Shown here in pieces: positions 15,709 to 22,806 of a stretch of 22,806 nt of DNA. The number at the start of each line of letters is the position of its first letter. The first letter of the stretch is position 1. The DNA is taken from positions 1 to 22,806 of the forward strand of contig JBLHKW010000082.1 of assembly GCA_047618565.1 (NCBI GenBank), given 5' to 3'. The translations under genes and the position numbers were made by a program. The notes under the pieces were generated by a model, which was not told where the DNA came from, searched no databases, and saw only the letters and a list, made by a program, of their open reading frames with translations. The stretch is from JBLHKW01 sp047618565 (lineage in GTDB: Bacteria; Planctomycetota; UBA1135; GCA-002686595).

Positions 15709-16817
15709 TCCGGCTCGCTTTCTTCCGGCTGTGCGTTCAGCGCTGCCAGCAGATCCTGGGCCTCCTCGATCTGACTCTGGTTGGCGACCGCGCGCGCGTT
15801 CTCCAGAGCACGTCGCGCGTGGTAGACCGCACCGCTGGGCTTGTCGACCTTGCGGTAGAAGCGCGCGATGGCGAGATCGCTATCGGCCAGGCGCTGAATG
15901 CTGTCCGCCAGGTCCCGTTCCACTTCCGCTTGCAGCGGATGCCCGGTGTATCCGTCGAGCCAGGTCTCGAGCTCCGATCGTGCGCGATTGAGCTCGTACC
16001 GGTCGTATTCGGGACTTGCGAGGGCCAGCAGTCTCAGGTGGGGGATACGCGCCTGGCTCGATACCGCATACGAGCTGTCCGGCCGCCACAGGATCAGATC
16101 CTCGTGGGTTTCGATCGCGCTCTCCCAGCGCCGCTCCCGTTCGTACAGGTCGCCGAGCGTGAAATAGGCCAGGTCCGTCCGTGGCTCGGACGGGTAGTTG
16201 TCCACCAGGTAGGTGAGCACCGGCGGTGCCAGGGCGCGGTACTTGAACAGCAGCCAGTAGCGCCCGGAATCCTCCGCGTAGGAGAACCCGATGTCGGCCA
16301 GGATCGTGCCTGCCTCGCGTCGCTGGCTGTGGTTCGGATACAGGAGATCCATGTCCTCGATCAGGCTGAATGCCTTGGAGCGATCGTCCGCCTCGACGTG
16401 CAGGCGCGCGCCCGTGATGCCCGCCTGAACGGCGAGCTGGCGCGGCAGCTCCATCTTCAGCATCATGCGCAGCTTGGCCGGCTTGGGCGGATCCGAGAGA
16501 TCCTTGATGCGCTGCAGGCATGCGCGCTCGAGCAGGTCCTGCGCCTCGCCGCGCTCGTCGGTCGAAAGCCCGGGGGTGACGACCGCCTTGCGCATCCGTT
16601 CGAGCGCATCTTCGCTGCGTCCCTCGGCCAGGTCGGCGCGTGCCGATGCGATCGCGCCCTGCAGCTCCCCGGGGCCCAGGGGCTCGACCTTCTTGGTGGA
16701 GCCAGCGCAGGCCGCCCCCATCATGAGGACGGGCAGCAGCACGCACAGGCGCAGCAGGGGCCCGGTTGCGAGACGTTCACGCTTACGGGAGCGGATGGGA
16801 GCCGTTTCAGGGAGCAT
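15705..16817 (-). CDS. BamD-like TPR outer-membrane assembly lipoprotein
   Basis: The 370-residue protein has a basic N-terminus (RSRKRER), a hydrophobic core (20-34) and a GAAC site, so Cys37 is a plausible lipidation site, although Gly at -3 is not ideal. The mature part is helical with TPR-like repeats, clearest in LAYFTLGDLYERERRWESAI. The segment IARFYRKVDKPSGAVYHARR closely follows the BamD pattern of an A-R-Y/F-Y helix and a repeat with A-x-x-A. BamD is an essential part of the beta-barrel assembly machine in diderms. The pairing with lptE, which it overlaps by GTGA, supports an outer-membrane role. The protein is longer than typical BamD (about 245 residues), with an extra N-terminal helical region, so a more general TPR lipoprotein is the alternative. 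The ATG overlaps the end of recO by 11 bases. Confidence 0.7.
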   Translation of the reverse strand: MLPETAPIRSRKRERLATGPLLRLCVLLPVLMMGAACAGSTKKVEPLGPGELQGAIASARADLAEGRSEDALERMRKAVVTPGLSTDERGEAQDLLERACLQRIKDLSDPPKPAKLRMMLKMELPRQLAVQAGITGARLHVEADDRSKAFSLIEDMDLLYPNHSQRREAGTILADIGFSYAEDSGRYWLLFKYRALAPPVLTYLVDNYPSEPRTDLAYFTLGDLYERERRWESAIETHEDLILWRPDSSYAVSSQARIPHLRLLALASPEYDRYELNRARSELETWLDGYTGHPLQAEVERDLADSIQRLADSDLAIARFYRKVDKPSGAVYHARRALENARAVANQSQIEEAQDLLAALNAQPEESEPE

Positions 16818-17613
16818 TTCGATTGGGGACCGCCAGGAAAGCGCGCTGGGTGCGCGGGCGAGTCTCGAGATGATAGTTCAGGAAGCGCTCGATCGCGTCG
16901 CGTACCCGCACGAGAAGTTGCGGATTCCCGTCGTCCCGATCTCCACGGGCGATGCTGGCCGCCGTGTCGAGCACGTCCGTGGGGAGAGTACCGACGCGCT
17001 TCCCGCTGGCCCTCGCATCTGTCGCGCAGCGCGGGCAGAGGCGTCCCCCCACTGCAGCCGAGAACCCAACCCGCGCCCCGAGTGCCCCGCGGCCGGGAGC
17101 CAGCGAGAGGGGCGGCGCGGGCTCTCCGCAGGCCGCACATTGCTCCAGCGCCGGACTGAGACCGAGGTGGTCGAGGAAGCGCAGTTCGAACAGGATCAGG
17201 GTGTGATCTGCGCCCCGGGTCGATGGGGACAGGTGTGATAGTTCGTCCAGACCCTGCTCGGTCAGCTCGAACAGCGCCCGGTCCGGTGCGCCCGGGCGTG
17301 CCGCCAGCTCTGTCAGTTCGAGCATCATCAGGGCCGCGCGGTACACGTCCGGGCGGCTGCAGAGCGACTCCCGTCGTTGCGCCAGGTCAGCGCGACTCAG
17401 GTACTGCATCTCACGCCGCGTGGAGTGCGACCACTCCAGGGAGATGGTGTGGAACAGGTCGAGCACGAAGGCGTAGCCCGAGTTCGGCCGGTACGCGCCC
17501 TTCGCCGTGAAATGGACGCGCCCGTGGCGTCTGGTCAGCACCTGCACGACCAGCGAGGACTCTCCGAAAGGGGATCGGCGCAGGACGAGGCCGTCGTCGA
17601 GGAACTTGGCCAC
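16807..17613 (-). CDS. recO: DNA repair protein RecO
   Basis: RecO loads RecA on SSB-coated single-stranded DNA in the RecFOR pathway. The 268-residue length is slightly above the usual 240-250. The N-terminal OB fold is seen in DGLVLRRSPFGESSLVV and FTAKGAYRPNS, a region that contacts DNA. A helical domain follows, then a zinc site with Cys159/Cys162 (CAAC) and Cys193/Cys196 (CPRC). The start is GTG, seven bases after the CNNM-family gene stop, with no evident SD. The CNNM/CorC-recO neighbourhood recurs in many bacteria. Its stop overlaps the BamD-like start by 11 bases. Confidence 0.93.
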   Translation of the reverse strand: MAKFLDDGLVLRRSPFGESSLVVQVLTRRHGRVHFTAKGAYRPNSGYAFVLDLFHTISLEWSHSTRREMQYLSRADLAQRRESLCSRPDVYRAALMMLELTELAARPGAPDRALFELTEQGLDELSHLSPSTRGADHTLILFELRFLDHLGLSPALEQCAACGEPAPPLSLAPGRGALGARVGFSAAVGGRLCPRCATDARASGKRVGTLPTDVLDTAASIARGDRDDGNPQLLVRVRDAIERFLNYHLETRPRTQRAFLAVPNRNAP

Positions 17614-17620
17614 AGCGCGT

Positions 17621-18928
17621 TCAGGCGGACTTCTTGACGGAAACCTTTAGCACCCGGCGATCACTGGCGTCCAGCACCGCGTAGTGGGCGTTGCCGTGGG
17701 TGAACTCCTCGCCGCGCTTCGGGAAGTGTCCCAGTTCCGCCAGGACGAAGCCGCCCAGGGTCTCGAAGTCCTCCCCGGCCGGGATTTCGAGCCCGAGAGC
17801 CTCGTTGACCTCGGTCACGTGCACGCTGGCCAGGATCTCGACCGCGCCGCCCTCAAGGAAGCGCATGGACTCCTGTGACTCCTCGTACTCGTCGTGGATA
17901 TCGCCGACGATCTCGGCGATGACGTCGCCCAGGGTGACGACTCCGGCGGTCCCGCCGTACTCGTCGAGCACGATGGCCATCTTCTGCTTGTGGGCGCGGA
18001 ACTCCGCCAGTAGCTCGGAAACGGGCTTGGTTTCCGGGACCAGGAAAGGCGGACGCATCAGGTCCTCGAGGCGCGTACTGGCGGAATCCGCGCCGAGCAC
18101 CTTGGCAACCTCGAGCGCGGTGACCGTGCCGATGATCGAGTCGACGCTGTCCTTGTAGATGGGGATGCGCGAGTGGCCGGCCTCCTCGAGCGCCCGCACC
18201 ACGGCGCTCAGGCCGTCCTCGATGTCGACCGCGAAAATTTCCGTGCGCGGTGTCATGACCGCGGCTGCGTCGAGCGCGCAAAAGTCCATGACGTTCTCGA
18301 TGATCTCGCGCTGGCCCTCGTTCAGATCTCCCGACTGCGCGGACTCCTCGATCACGTCGCGCAAGCCCTCCACGATCTTGCGCGTCGAGGACGAGCTGTC
18401 ACGCAGCCCGAGGATGCGCATGACCGCCCGGCGAACGGCTTCGAGCGCCGACACGAAGGGGCGCAGGGGTACCTGTAGAAGGACGAAGCTTGGTAGTGTG
18501 CGCAGAAGCAGTTCGCTCCCGCGGGCGCGCGCGATGGTCTGCGGCAATGCGTCGGTCAGGAGCAACAGCAGCGGCGCCGCGATCGCGAAGGCGGTGGCGA
18601 CGTGGGTCCACTCGAGCGGGGCAGACGCTGCGCGCCCTCCGAGGAGGATCGTGACGAAGACGACGTCGCACGCGATCTTGAAGATGCCCGCGCTCGTCGC
18701 CAACGCCTCCACGCGTTCGAGCAATGGCGTCAGACGTGCGCGCCGATCGACGTCCGTCTCCATGCCGAGCACGCGGCCGGGGTGCGAATGCTGGAGCGCG
18801 AAACGCAAAGTACTGAAGAGAGCCGAGGCCAGCAGGGCCAGGGCCATCGAGGCGATCAGCGTCAGGTCGTTTCCGACCGCTGGTGGCAGCGCGCTGCCGA
18901 GCAGCGCTGCAGGTGGGTGGGGGTTCAA
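17621..18928 (-). CDS. CNNM/CorC-family membrane protein with paired CBS domains
   Basis: The 435-residue protein has the hemolysin C/CorC layout: an N-terminal CNNM-type membrane domain with hydrophobic segments near 21-43, 83-97, 108-127 and 141-163; a linker with DLNEGQREIIENV (201-213); two CBS domains (about 225-280, with VMTPRTEIF and GHSRIPIYKD, and 288-345, with the MAIVLDEYGGTAGVVTLGD motif); and a CorC/HlyC domain (355-435). CNNM/CorC proteins handle Mg2+ and possibly other divalent cations, with CBS domains sensing adenine nucleotides. The older name hemolysin is misleading. The start is the TTG at 18928 because the next Met is inside the first helix; no SD is visible, so the exact start is uncertain. 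It opens the long minus-strand run and is divergent from the sigma factor. Confidence 0.9.
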   Translation of the reverse strand: MNPHPPAALLGSALPPAVGNDLTLIASMALALLASALFSTLRFALQHSHPGRVLGMETDVDRRARLTPLLERVEALATSAGIFKIACDVVFVTILLGGRAASAPLEWTHVATAFAIAAPLLLLLTDALPQTIARARGSELLLRTLPSFVLLQVPLRPFVSALEAVRRAVMRILGLRDSSSSTRKIVEGLRDVIEESAQSGDLNEGQREIIENVMDFCALDAAAVMTPRTEIFAVDIEDGLSAVVRALEEAGHSRIPIYKDSVDSIIGTVTALEVAKVLGADSASTRLEDLMRPPFLVPETKPVSELLAEFRAHKQKMAIVLDEYGGTAGVVTLGDVIAEIVGDIHDEYEESQESMRFLEGGAVEILASVHVTEVNEALGLEIPAGEDFETLGGFVLAELGHFPKRGEEFTHGNAHYAVLDASDRRVLKVSVKKSA

Positions 18929-19207
18929 GGCAGGTGCGGGTAGGACGATGGGCGAATTCAGGGAACGCCGCAGGATCCCGTTATGGGGCCCATCTTATCG
19001 ACCGATCCAGCCTCGGCTGGAAGGAAATTGGGCCCCGACATATATGTGAGGAGTGTTACGAGGAAGGAACGGTTGGCATGAATTCGCGCGCTCCTGGGGG
19101 CCTGATGATTGCATCGCCGTGGCTGTAAAGTACCTGTATGTAGGCGGTTACGCCCTGGCTGCGGCGCTCGCTCCGGCGTCCGGCACGGCGCGTGCTCTCT
19201 GTCGGCC
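18929..19207. other. Divergent intergenic region between CNNM-family gene and sigma factor
   Basis: About 280 bases carry several short palindromes: ATGGGGCCCAT (18983-18993, central G), TCCAGCC/GGCTGGA (19006-19021, 2-base loop) and the AT-rich ACATATATGT (19038-19047). GGGAAC at 18961-18966 resembles an ECF -35 box, but its partner CGTTA is 13 bases away, shorter than usual. The region must drive the sigma factor on the plus strand and probably the CNNM run on the minus strand. It also holds the small ORF listed separately. No complete consensus promoter was found. Confidence 0.45.
19078..19128 (+). CDS. Possible 16-codon leader peptide upstream of the sigma factor
   Basis: ATG at 19078 opens a 16-residue frame (MNSRAPGGLMIASPWL) ended by TAA. 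It is preceded by AGGAAGGA (19061-19068) with a 9-base spacer, the best ribosome-binding site seen in the window, whereas the sigma factor's own ATG 80 bases further on has none. It is in a different frame from the sigma gene. It could be a regulatory upstream ORF or the remains of a mis-set start. No known leader motif, such as a run of one amino acid, is present. Confidence 0.3.
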   Translation: MNSRAPGGLMIASPWL

Positions 19208-19954
19208 ATGTCTGGATTCTCGACCCTTCGCCCGCACAGTTCCCGCCCGCGACTCGTCAGCGGACCCTCGCGCAACCCATCCGCAGATCCGACCCGGATC
19301 CAGCGCGAGACCGCACTGATGATCCGCTTCCGGGACACGGGAGCGGAGGACGCGTTCGCCACCCTCTACACGGAGTCGCGCGCCGGCTTGCTCGTGTGGA
19401 TTGTCGGTCGTATGGGCACCTGTGGAATGAAGGGCGATCCCACGGAGTTGCTGCAGGACACTTTCGTCAGTATCTACCGCTACGCGGCGAGCTTCCGCGA
19501 CGAGAAGGGCTACACGTTCCGGGGCTGGGCACGCACGATCGCCGCCAACGCGGTCCGTCGCGCACGCAGCCGGCGCAGCACCCATCTCTCGTACCAGGCG
19601 CTTCCGGTCGGTGCGCTCGAGCCTACCGATCAGGGCGTCGGACCCCACGATTCGCTCGTGCGCGGTGAACAGTGCGAGTCCCTGTCGCGCGCCTGGATGC
19701 TGGTCCTGCTGCACTACGCAGCCGCGGCGCAGCAGCTCTCGGCGCGCGATCGCGAAGCGCTGCACATGGTCGAGGTCGAAGGGCATTCCTACGCGGACGT
19801 GGCCCGGCACATGCGGGTGAGACTCTCCAACACGAAGATGATCATCTTCCGCGCCCGCAAGCGCATCCGAAACCACATGCTGGCCGCCTTCGCGAGCGCC
19901 GGCGCGTGCGGGCTACAGCTTCCCGAGCGGCGACGCCAGGCCGTCGGAGAATAG
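19208..19954 (+). CDS. ECF-like RNA polymerase sigma factor
   Basis: With the ATG at 19208 the protein has 248 residues. Region 2 is seen at about 46-122, with EDAFATLYTE, DPTELLQDTFVSIYRY (the -10 and core-binding helix pattern) and GWARTIAANAVRRARSRR. Region 4 is at about 176-226, with LSARDREALHMVEVEGHSYADVARHM and the recognition helix LSNTKMIIFRARKRI. There is no region 1 or 3, so it belongs to the ECF-type group. The first 35 or so residues are extra, Ser/Arg/Pro-rich and poorly supported; an ATG at 19319 is the alternative start. The frame is open back to 19109. A short C-terminal tail follows region 4. No anti-sigma gene lies next to it. The target genes are unknown. Confidence 0.85.
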   Translation: MSGFSTLRPHSSRPRLVSGPSRNPSADPTRIQRETALMIRFRDTGAEDAFATLYTESRAGLLVWIVGRMGTCGMKGDPTELLQDTFVSIYRYAASFRDEKGYTFRGWARTIAANAVRRARSRRSTHLSYQALPVGALEPTDQGVGPHDSLVRGEQCESLSRAWMLVLLHYAAAAQQLSARDREALHMVEVEGHSYADVARHMRVRLSNTKMIIFRARKRIRNHMLAAFASAGACGLQLPERRRQAVGE

Positions 19955-19991
19955 GACCGGGAGCGCGGGCGGATCCGATAGGATGGCCCGC

Positions 19992-21281
19992 ATGAGCGAG
20001 CTGGATCTGATCGTCCACGGCGCCAGCGCGGTCGTGACACCCCTGGGCCAGGAAGCGCGCGGCGGCAGTCGCTTCGGCGAGGTCGAGCAACTGGCCGGCG
20101 TGGCCGTCGCATGCGATGCGGGCCGCATCGTGGGCATCGGGCCCGAGGCCGAATTGCGGGCGGACACCCTTTTCCGCGATGAGCTCGACGCGCGCGGCGG
20201 TCTGGTCGTGCCCGGATTCGTCGACGCCCACACCCATCCGGTGTTCCTGGGGACGCGCGAGGACGAGTTCGAGATGCGCAACGCCGGGCGTTCGTACCTC
20301 GAGATCTCGCGCTGCGGTGGTGGCATCCTGGCCAGCATGCGCGGCGTGCGCGAGAGTTCGTCGGAGACGTTGTTGCGCGCGCTGCTGCAGCGTCTCGACC
20401 GCTTCCTCGAGCTCGGCACCACGACCATCGAGGCCAAAACCGGCTACGGTTTGACGCCCGAGGACGAACTCAAGTGCCTGCGCGTGATCGAGGCCGCGGG
20501 CGAATTGCACTCGGTCGAGCTGGTCCCGACCTTCCTCGGTGCGCACGACTTCCCGCCTGAGTACAAGGACCGCCCGCAGGCCTACGTCGACCTGCTCGTG
20601 GACAAGATGCTGCCGATGGTGGCCGAGAGCGGACTGGCCGAGTACTGCGACATCTTCACCGAGGGCCACGTCTTCGACCTGGATTCCTCGCGTCGCATCC
20701 TCGGCCGCGCCGCGGACCTGGGCCTCGGCCTGCGTTTGCATGTGGATCAATTGACACCCCTGGGTGGTGCCCAGCTCGCAGCCGAGGTCGGCGCACAGAG
20801 CGCGGACCATCTGGAACACGTGAGCGAGGCCGGCATCGATGCCCTGGCCGCGGCGCAGGTGATCCCGGTACTCTGCCCGCTCGTGCCTCTCTACCTGGGC
20901 GAGAGCCAGGAGGCACCGGGCCGGCGCATGGTCTCTGCCGGGCTGGCGCCCGCGATCGCGACTGACTTCAATCCGGGTAGCTGCTACACCCAGAGTCTGC
21001 CCGAGGTCCTTTCCTGGGCGGCACTGCGTTTCGGCTTCACCGCAGCCGAGTCCCTCTGCGCTGCCACCCTGAACGCCGCCTGCTCCCTGAACCGCGGCGC
21101 GCGGCTGGGCACGGTCGAGGTGGGTAAGCAAGCCGACCTGGCGATCCTCGACCTCCCGAATCTGACGCACTTGACCTACGAGATCGGGCGGAATCCCGTT
21201 CGTGCGGTCGTGAAACACGGCAGGACCGTGTTCCAGAAGCGCAACGGTCTGCTCGATAGTGAGGGCTCCATGCGTCCCTGA
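19992..21281 (+). CDS. hutI: Imidazolonepropionase
   Basis: HutI hydrolyses 4-imidazolone-5-propanoate to N-formimidoyl-glutamate, the third step of histidine breakdown. The 429-residue amidohydrolase has the metal motif DAHTHPVFLG (His80, His82), EAKTGYGL, GAHDFPPEY (His185), LHVDQL (His250), SADHLEH (His273) and ATDFNPGS (Asp325), all at the expected spacing. The ATG at 19992 is preferred, with AGGA eight bases upstream and a short N-terminus typical of the family; an ATG nine bases earlier (19983) is also possible. It begins 37 bases after the sigma factor stop. No hutH, hutU or hutG lies in the window, so this gene is split from the rest of any hut pathway. Confidence 0.95.
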   Translation: MSELDLIVHGASAVVTPLGQEARGGSRFGEVEQLAGVAVACDAGRIVGIGPEAELRADTLFRDELDARGGLVVPGFVDAHTHPVFLGTREDEFEMRNAGRSYLEISRCGGGILASMRGVRESSSETLLRALLQRLDRFLELGTTTIEAKTGYGLTPEDELKCLRVIEAAGELHSVELVPTFLGAHDFPPEYKDRPQAYVDLLVDKMLPMVAESGLAEYCDIFTEGHVFDLDSSRRILGRAADLGLGLRLHVDQLTPLGGAQLAAEVGAQSADHLEHVSEAGIDALAAAQVIPVLCPLVPLYLGESQEAPGRRMVSAGLAPAIATDFNPGSCYTQSLPEVLSWAALRFGFTAAESLCAATLNAACSLNRGARLGTVEVGKQADLAILDLPNLTHLTYEIGRNPVRAVVKHGRTVFQKRNGLLDSEGSMRP

Positions 21282-21327
21282 TGCCCGATTCCCTGTAGGC
21301 TGTCGCCGCCCATCACCCCGGGGCTCT

Positions 21328-21331
21328 GGAG
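21328..21331 (+). promoter_or_regulatory. Ribosome-binding site that fixes the hisS TTG start
   Basis: GGAG lies eight bases before TTG at 21340, the ideal spacing. The reading frame stays open back to 21259 inside hutI, but no earlier codon has this signal, and HisRS homology begins just after the TTG. Confidence 0.7.
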
Positions 21332-21339
21332 ACAAGACA

Positions 21340-22668
21340 TTGGCCGCCGAACGCATCCAACCACGCACACTACGGGGCTTCCGGGATTACCTCCCAGAGG
21401 CGATGATCCCGCGCGAACGCCTGATCGAGACCGCGCGCAGGGTCTACCGCTCCTTTGGCTTCCAGCCGATCGATACGCCCGCGCTCGAGTACACGGAGAT
21501 CCTGCTCGGCAAGGGCGGGATGGAGACCGACAAGCAGCTCTACCGTTTCGAGGACCACGGTGGCCGTGACGTCGGGCTGCGTTTCGACCTGACCGTGCCC
21601 CTGGCGCGTTTCGTGGCCCAGCACATCGGCGAGCTCGGCACGCCGTTCAAGCGCTACCACATCGGCCCCGTGTGGCGTGGCGAGAAATCCCAGCGCGGTC
21701 GCTACCGCGAGTTCCTGCAGTGTGACTTCGACACGATCGGAACGACGAGTACGGTTGCGGACACCGAGTCGGCGCTGGTGATCCACGCACTGCTCACCGC
21801 CCTCGGTTTTGAGCGCTTCACGATCCGCGTCAACAACCGCAAGATCCTGAGCGGCCTGCTCGAGCAGGTGGGGCTCGGCGACAAGAGCGCCGACGTGCTG
21901 CGCGCGCTCGACAAGCTGTCGAAGATCGGACCGGAGAAGGTCAGCGAGGAGATGCAGAAGTCCGCCGGCGCAACGGCTGCCCAGGCGGATCAGGTACTTC
22001 AGCTCGCGGCTCTCGAGGGATCCAACGACGAGATCCTGGGGGCCCTCGAGCCCCTGGTCGCTGGCTCCGAGATCGGAGCCCAGGGCCTGGCCGACCTGCG
22101 CACGCTCAAGCGAGGATTCTGCTCCGCAGCCCCGGAAGCGCGACTGCGTATCGACGTTTCCATCGCGCGCGGGCTCGACTACTACACGGGCACCGTCTTC
22201 GAGACCTTCCTCGACGACCTGCCCGCCATCGGCAGCGTCTGCTCCGGCGGCCGCTACGACGACCTTGCATCGGTCTACACCAAGGAACGCCTGCCCGGCA
22301 TCGGCGCCTCCCTCGGCCTCGACCGACTGCTGGCCGCGATGGAGGAGCTGAAGCTACTCGGCGACAGCACGAGCGCGGCGCCCGTGCTGCTGACCTTCTT
22401 CGCCGCCGACCACGGCGACGACTACCTGGCCCTGGCCACGCGCATTCGCGCCGCCGGCATTGGCGTCGAGCTCTACCCCGACGCCAAGAAGCTCGGTGCC
22501 CAGCTGAAGTACGCCAACCGCCACGGCTTCCCGATAGCCCTGATCGTTGGGGAAGACGAGTGGAAGGCCGGTACCTGCCAGGTCAAGGACCTGCGCTCGG
22601 GCGAGTCCAGCGAGGTTGCCCAGGACGCGGTGGTGGCCGAGATCGAGCGCGCCCTCGCAGCGGACTGA
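21340..22668 (+). CDS. hisS: Histidyl-tRNA synthetase
   Basis: This class II synthetase charges tRNA-His. It has 442 residues from a TTG start with GGAG eight bases upstream. The N-terminus has RGFRDYLPE (12-20). Motif 2 is FKRYHIGPVWRGEKSQRGRYREF (103-125; only key parts matter: Arg113, Glu115, Arg121). The histidine-binding loop RGLDYYTG is at 277-284, SGGRYD follows at about 302-307, and motif 3 GIGASLGLDRLL is at 320-331. The remaining 100 residues form the anticodon-binding domain. All catalytic motifs are intact. It starts 58 bases after the hutI stop, possibly in the same transcript. The pairing of histidine breakdown with histidine use is suggestive but not proof of shared control. 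Confidence 0.96.
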   Translation: MAAERIQPRTLRGFRDYLPEAMIPRERLIETARRVYRSFGFQPIDTPALEYTEILLGKGGMETDKQLYRFEDHGGRDVGLRFDLTVPLARFVAQHIGELGTPFKRYHIGPVWRGEKSQRGRYREFLQCDFDTIGTTSTVADTESALVIHALLTALGFERFTIRVNNRKILSGLLEQVGLGDKSADVLRALDKLSKIGPEKVSEEMQKSAGATAAQADQVLQLAALEGSNDEILGALEPLVAGSEIGAQGLADLRTLKRGFCSAAPEARLRIDVSIARGLDYYTGTVFETFLDDLPAIGSVCSGGRYDDLASVYTKERLPGIGASLGLDRLLAAMEELKLLGDSTSAAPVLLTFFAADHGDDYLALATRIRAAGIGVELYPDAKKLGAQLKYANRHGFPIALIVGEDEWKAGTCQVKDLRSGESSEVAQDAVVAEIERALAAD

Positions 22669-22680
22669 CCGGGGCTGTCG

Positions 22681-22806
22681 CTAGCAGGCCGCCCTAAAAA
22701 CTCCCTACTCGACTTCGCCCTCTCCGCCGCCGCTGCGTCGTGCTCGTCGAGCCGTGCTCAGCGGCCCTACAGGGCCGCCTCCGCCGTCTCGACTTCGCAC
22801 TCCTTG
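22681..22806. repeat. Palindromic repeat element at the right end of the window
   Basis: After hisS the sequence becomes a non-coding block. A near-perfect direct repeat CTCGACTTCGCCCTC / CTCGACTTCGCACTC lies at 22708-22722 and 22788-22802. A nested palindrome is centred between 22769 and 22770: GCGGCCCT (22761-22768) with AGGGCCGC (22771-22778), and an outer GTCGAG (22746-22751) with CTCGAC (22788-22793) on the same dyad. GCTCG-T-CGAGC (22742-22752) forms a further small palindrome. The inner hairpin is followed by CCTCCG, as at the left end of the window. It opens near CTAGCAGGCC and runs off the window edge. No transposase is visible. Confidence 0.6.

Noticed and set aside
15819..17159. 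Plus-strand open frame of 446 codons across the BamD-like gene and recO
   Set aside because: It runs antisense across two genes and their junction, has no SD and shows no family motif.
19053..19319. Plus-strand frame of 88 codons before and into the sigma factor gene
   Set aside because: It has no SD at its GTG, overlaps the sigma gene in another frame, and only a short hydrophobic patch hints at a protein.
19842..21368. Minus-strand open frame of 508 codons covering hutI
   Set aside because: It lies antisense to a complete, motif-rich hutI. GC-rich DNA with strong third-position bias readily gives long open antisense frames, and no domain is recognisable in it.
22669..22806. Hairpins after hisS considered as a tRNA or intrinsic terminator
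   Set aside because: No cloverleaf, T-loop or anticodon stem could be drawn, and no T-run follows the stems on the plus strand; the repeat-element reading explains the direct and inverted repeats better.

Overview
This is a GC-rich, densely coded segment of a bacterial chromosome, and most of it is core (housekeeping) genes. The organism appears to be diderm: it has an LptE-type lipoprotein, a BamD-like TPR lipoprotein and a very large AsmA-like envelope protein. The mix of genes (histone-fold protein with a lysine-rich tail, CNNM/CorC-recO order, AsmA-like giant, extracytoplasmic-function sigma factor) would fit a planctomycete-like or other deep-branching GC-rich Gram-negative lineage. The phylum cannot be fixed from this window alone. 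About half of the genes appear to start with GTG or TTG, and Shine-Dalgarno (SD) sequences are weak or absent inside the operons.

Layout. (1) Positions 113-6681, minus strand, one transcription unit in the order alr -> asmA-like -> manC -> ruvX, with start/stop overlaps at two of the three junctions. (2) 6682-6920, a divergent intergenic region with a candidate promoter and a 5'-leader hairpin. (3) 6921-7199, plus strand, a 92-residue protein joining an H1-like (x-x-K-K)n tail to a minimal bacterial histone fold. (4) 7200-7297, a strong terminator between converging genes. (5) 7298-18928, minus strand, a long collinear run read as CNNM/CorC -> recO -> bamD-like -> lptE -> (190-bp gap) -> ftsH -> folP -> cdaA-cdaR fusion -> glmM -> tsaB. 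(6) 18929-19207, a divergent intergenic region with palindromes and a possible 16-codon leader ORF. (7) 19208-22668, plus strand: ECF-like sigma factor, hutI and hisS. (8) Both window ends (1-50 and about 22681-22806) carry long imperfect palindromes of one shared architecture, probably copies of a dispersed repeat.

How the genes work together. The minus-strand genes centre on the cell envelope: D-alanine (Alr) and amino-sugar supply (GlmM) for peptidoglycan, GDP-mannose (ManC) for surface glycans, lipid or LPS transport and outer-membrane assembly (AsmA-like, LptE, BamD-like), membrane proteolysis (FtsH) and c-di-AMP synthesis (CdaA). In many bacteria CdaA, its regulator CdaR (YbbR) and GlmM are separate neighbouring genes whose products interact; here CdaA and CdaR are one polypeptide directly upstream of glmM. 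The remaining genes serve DNA repair (RuvX, RecO), tRNA modification and charging (TsaB, HisS), folate synthesis (FolP) and histidine degradation (HutI).

The most interesting items are the tailed bacterial histone with its leader hairpin, the CdaA-CdaR fusion, an alanine racemase lacking the usual Lys/Arg pair of the active site, an FtsH with an enlarged extracytoplasmic domain, and the paired palindromic elements at the window ends.
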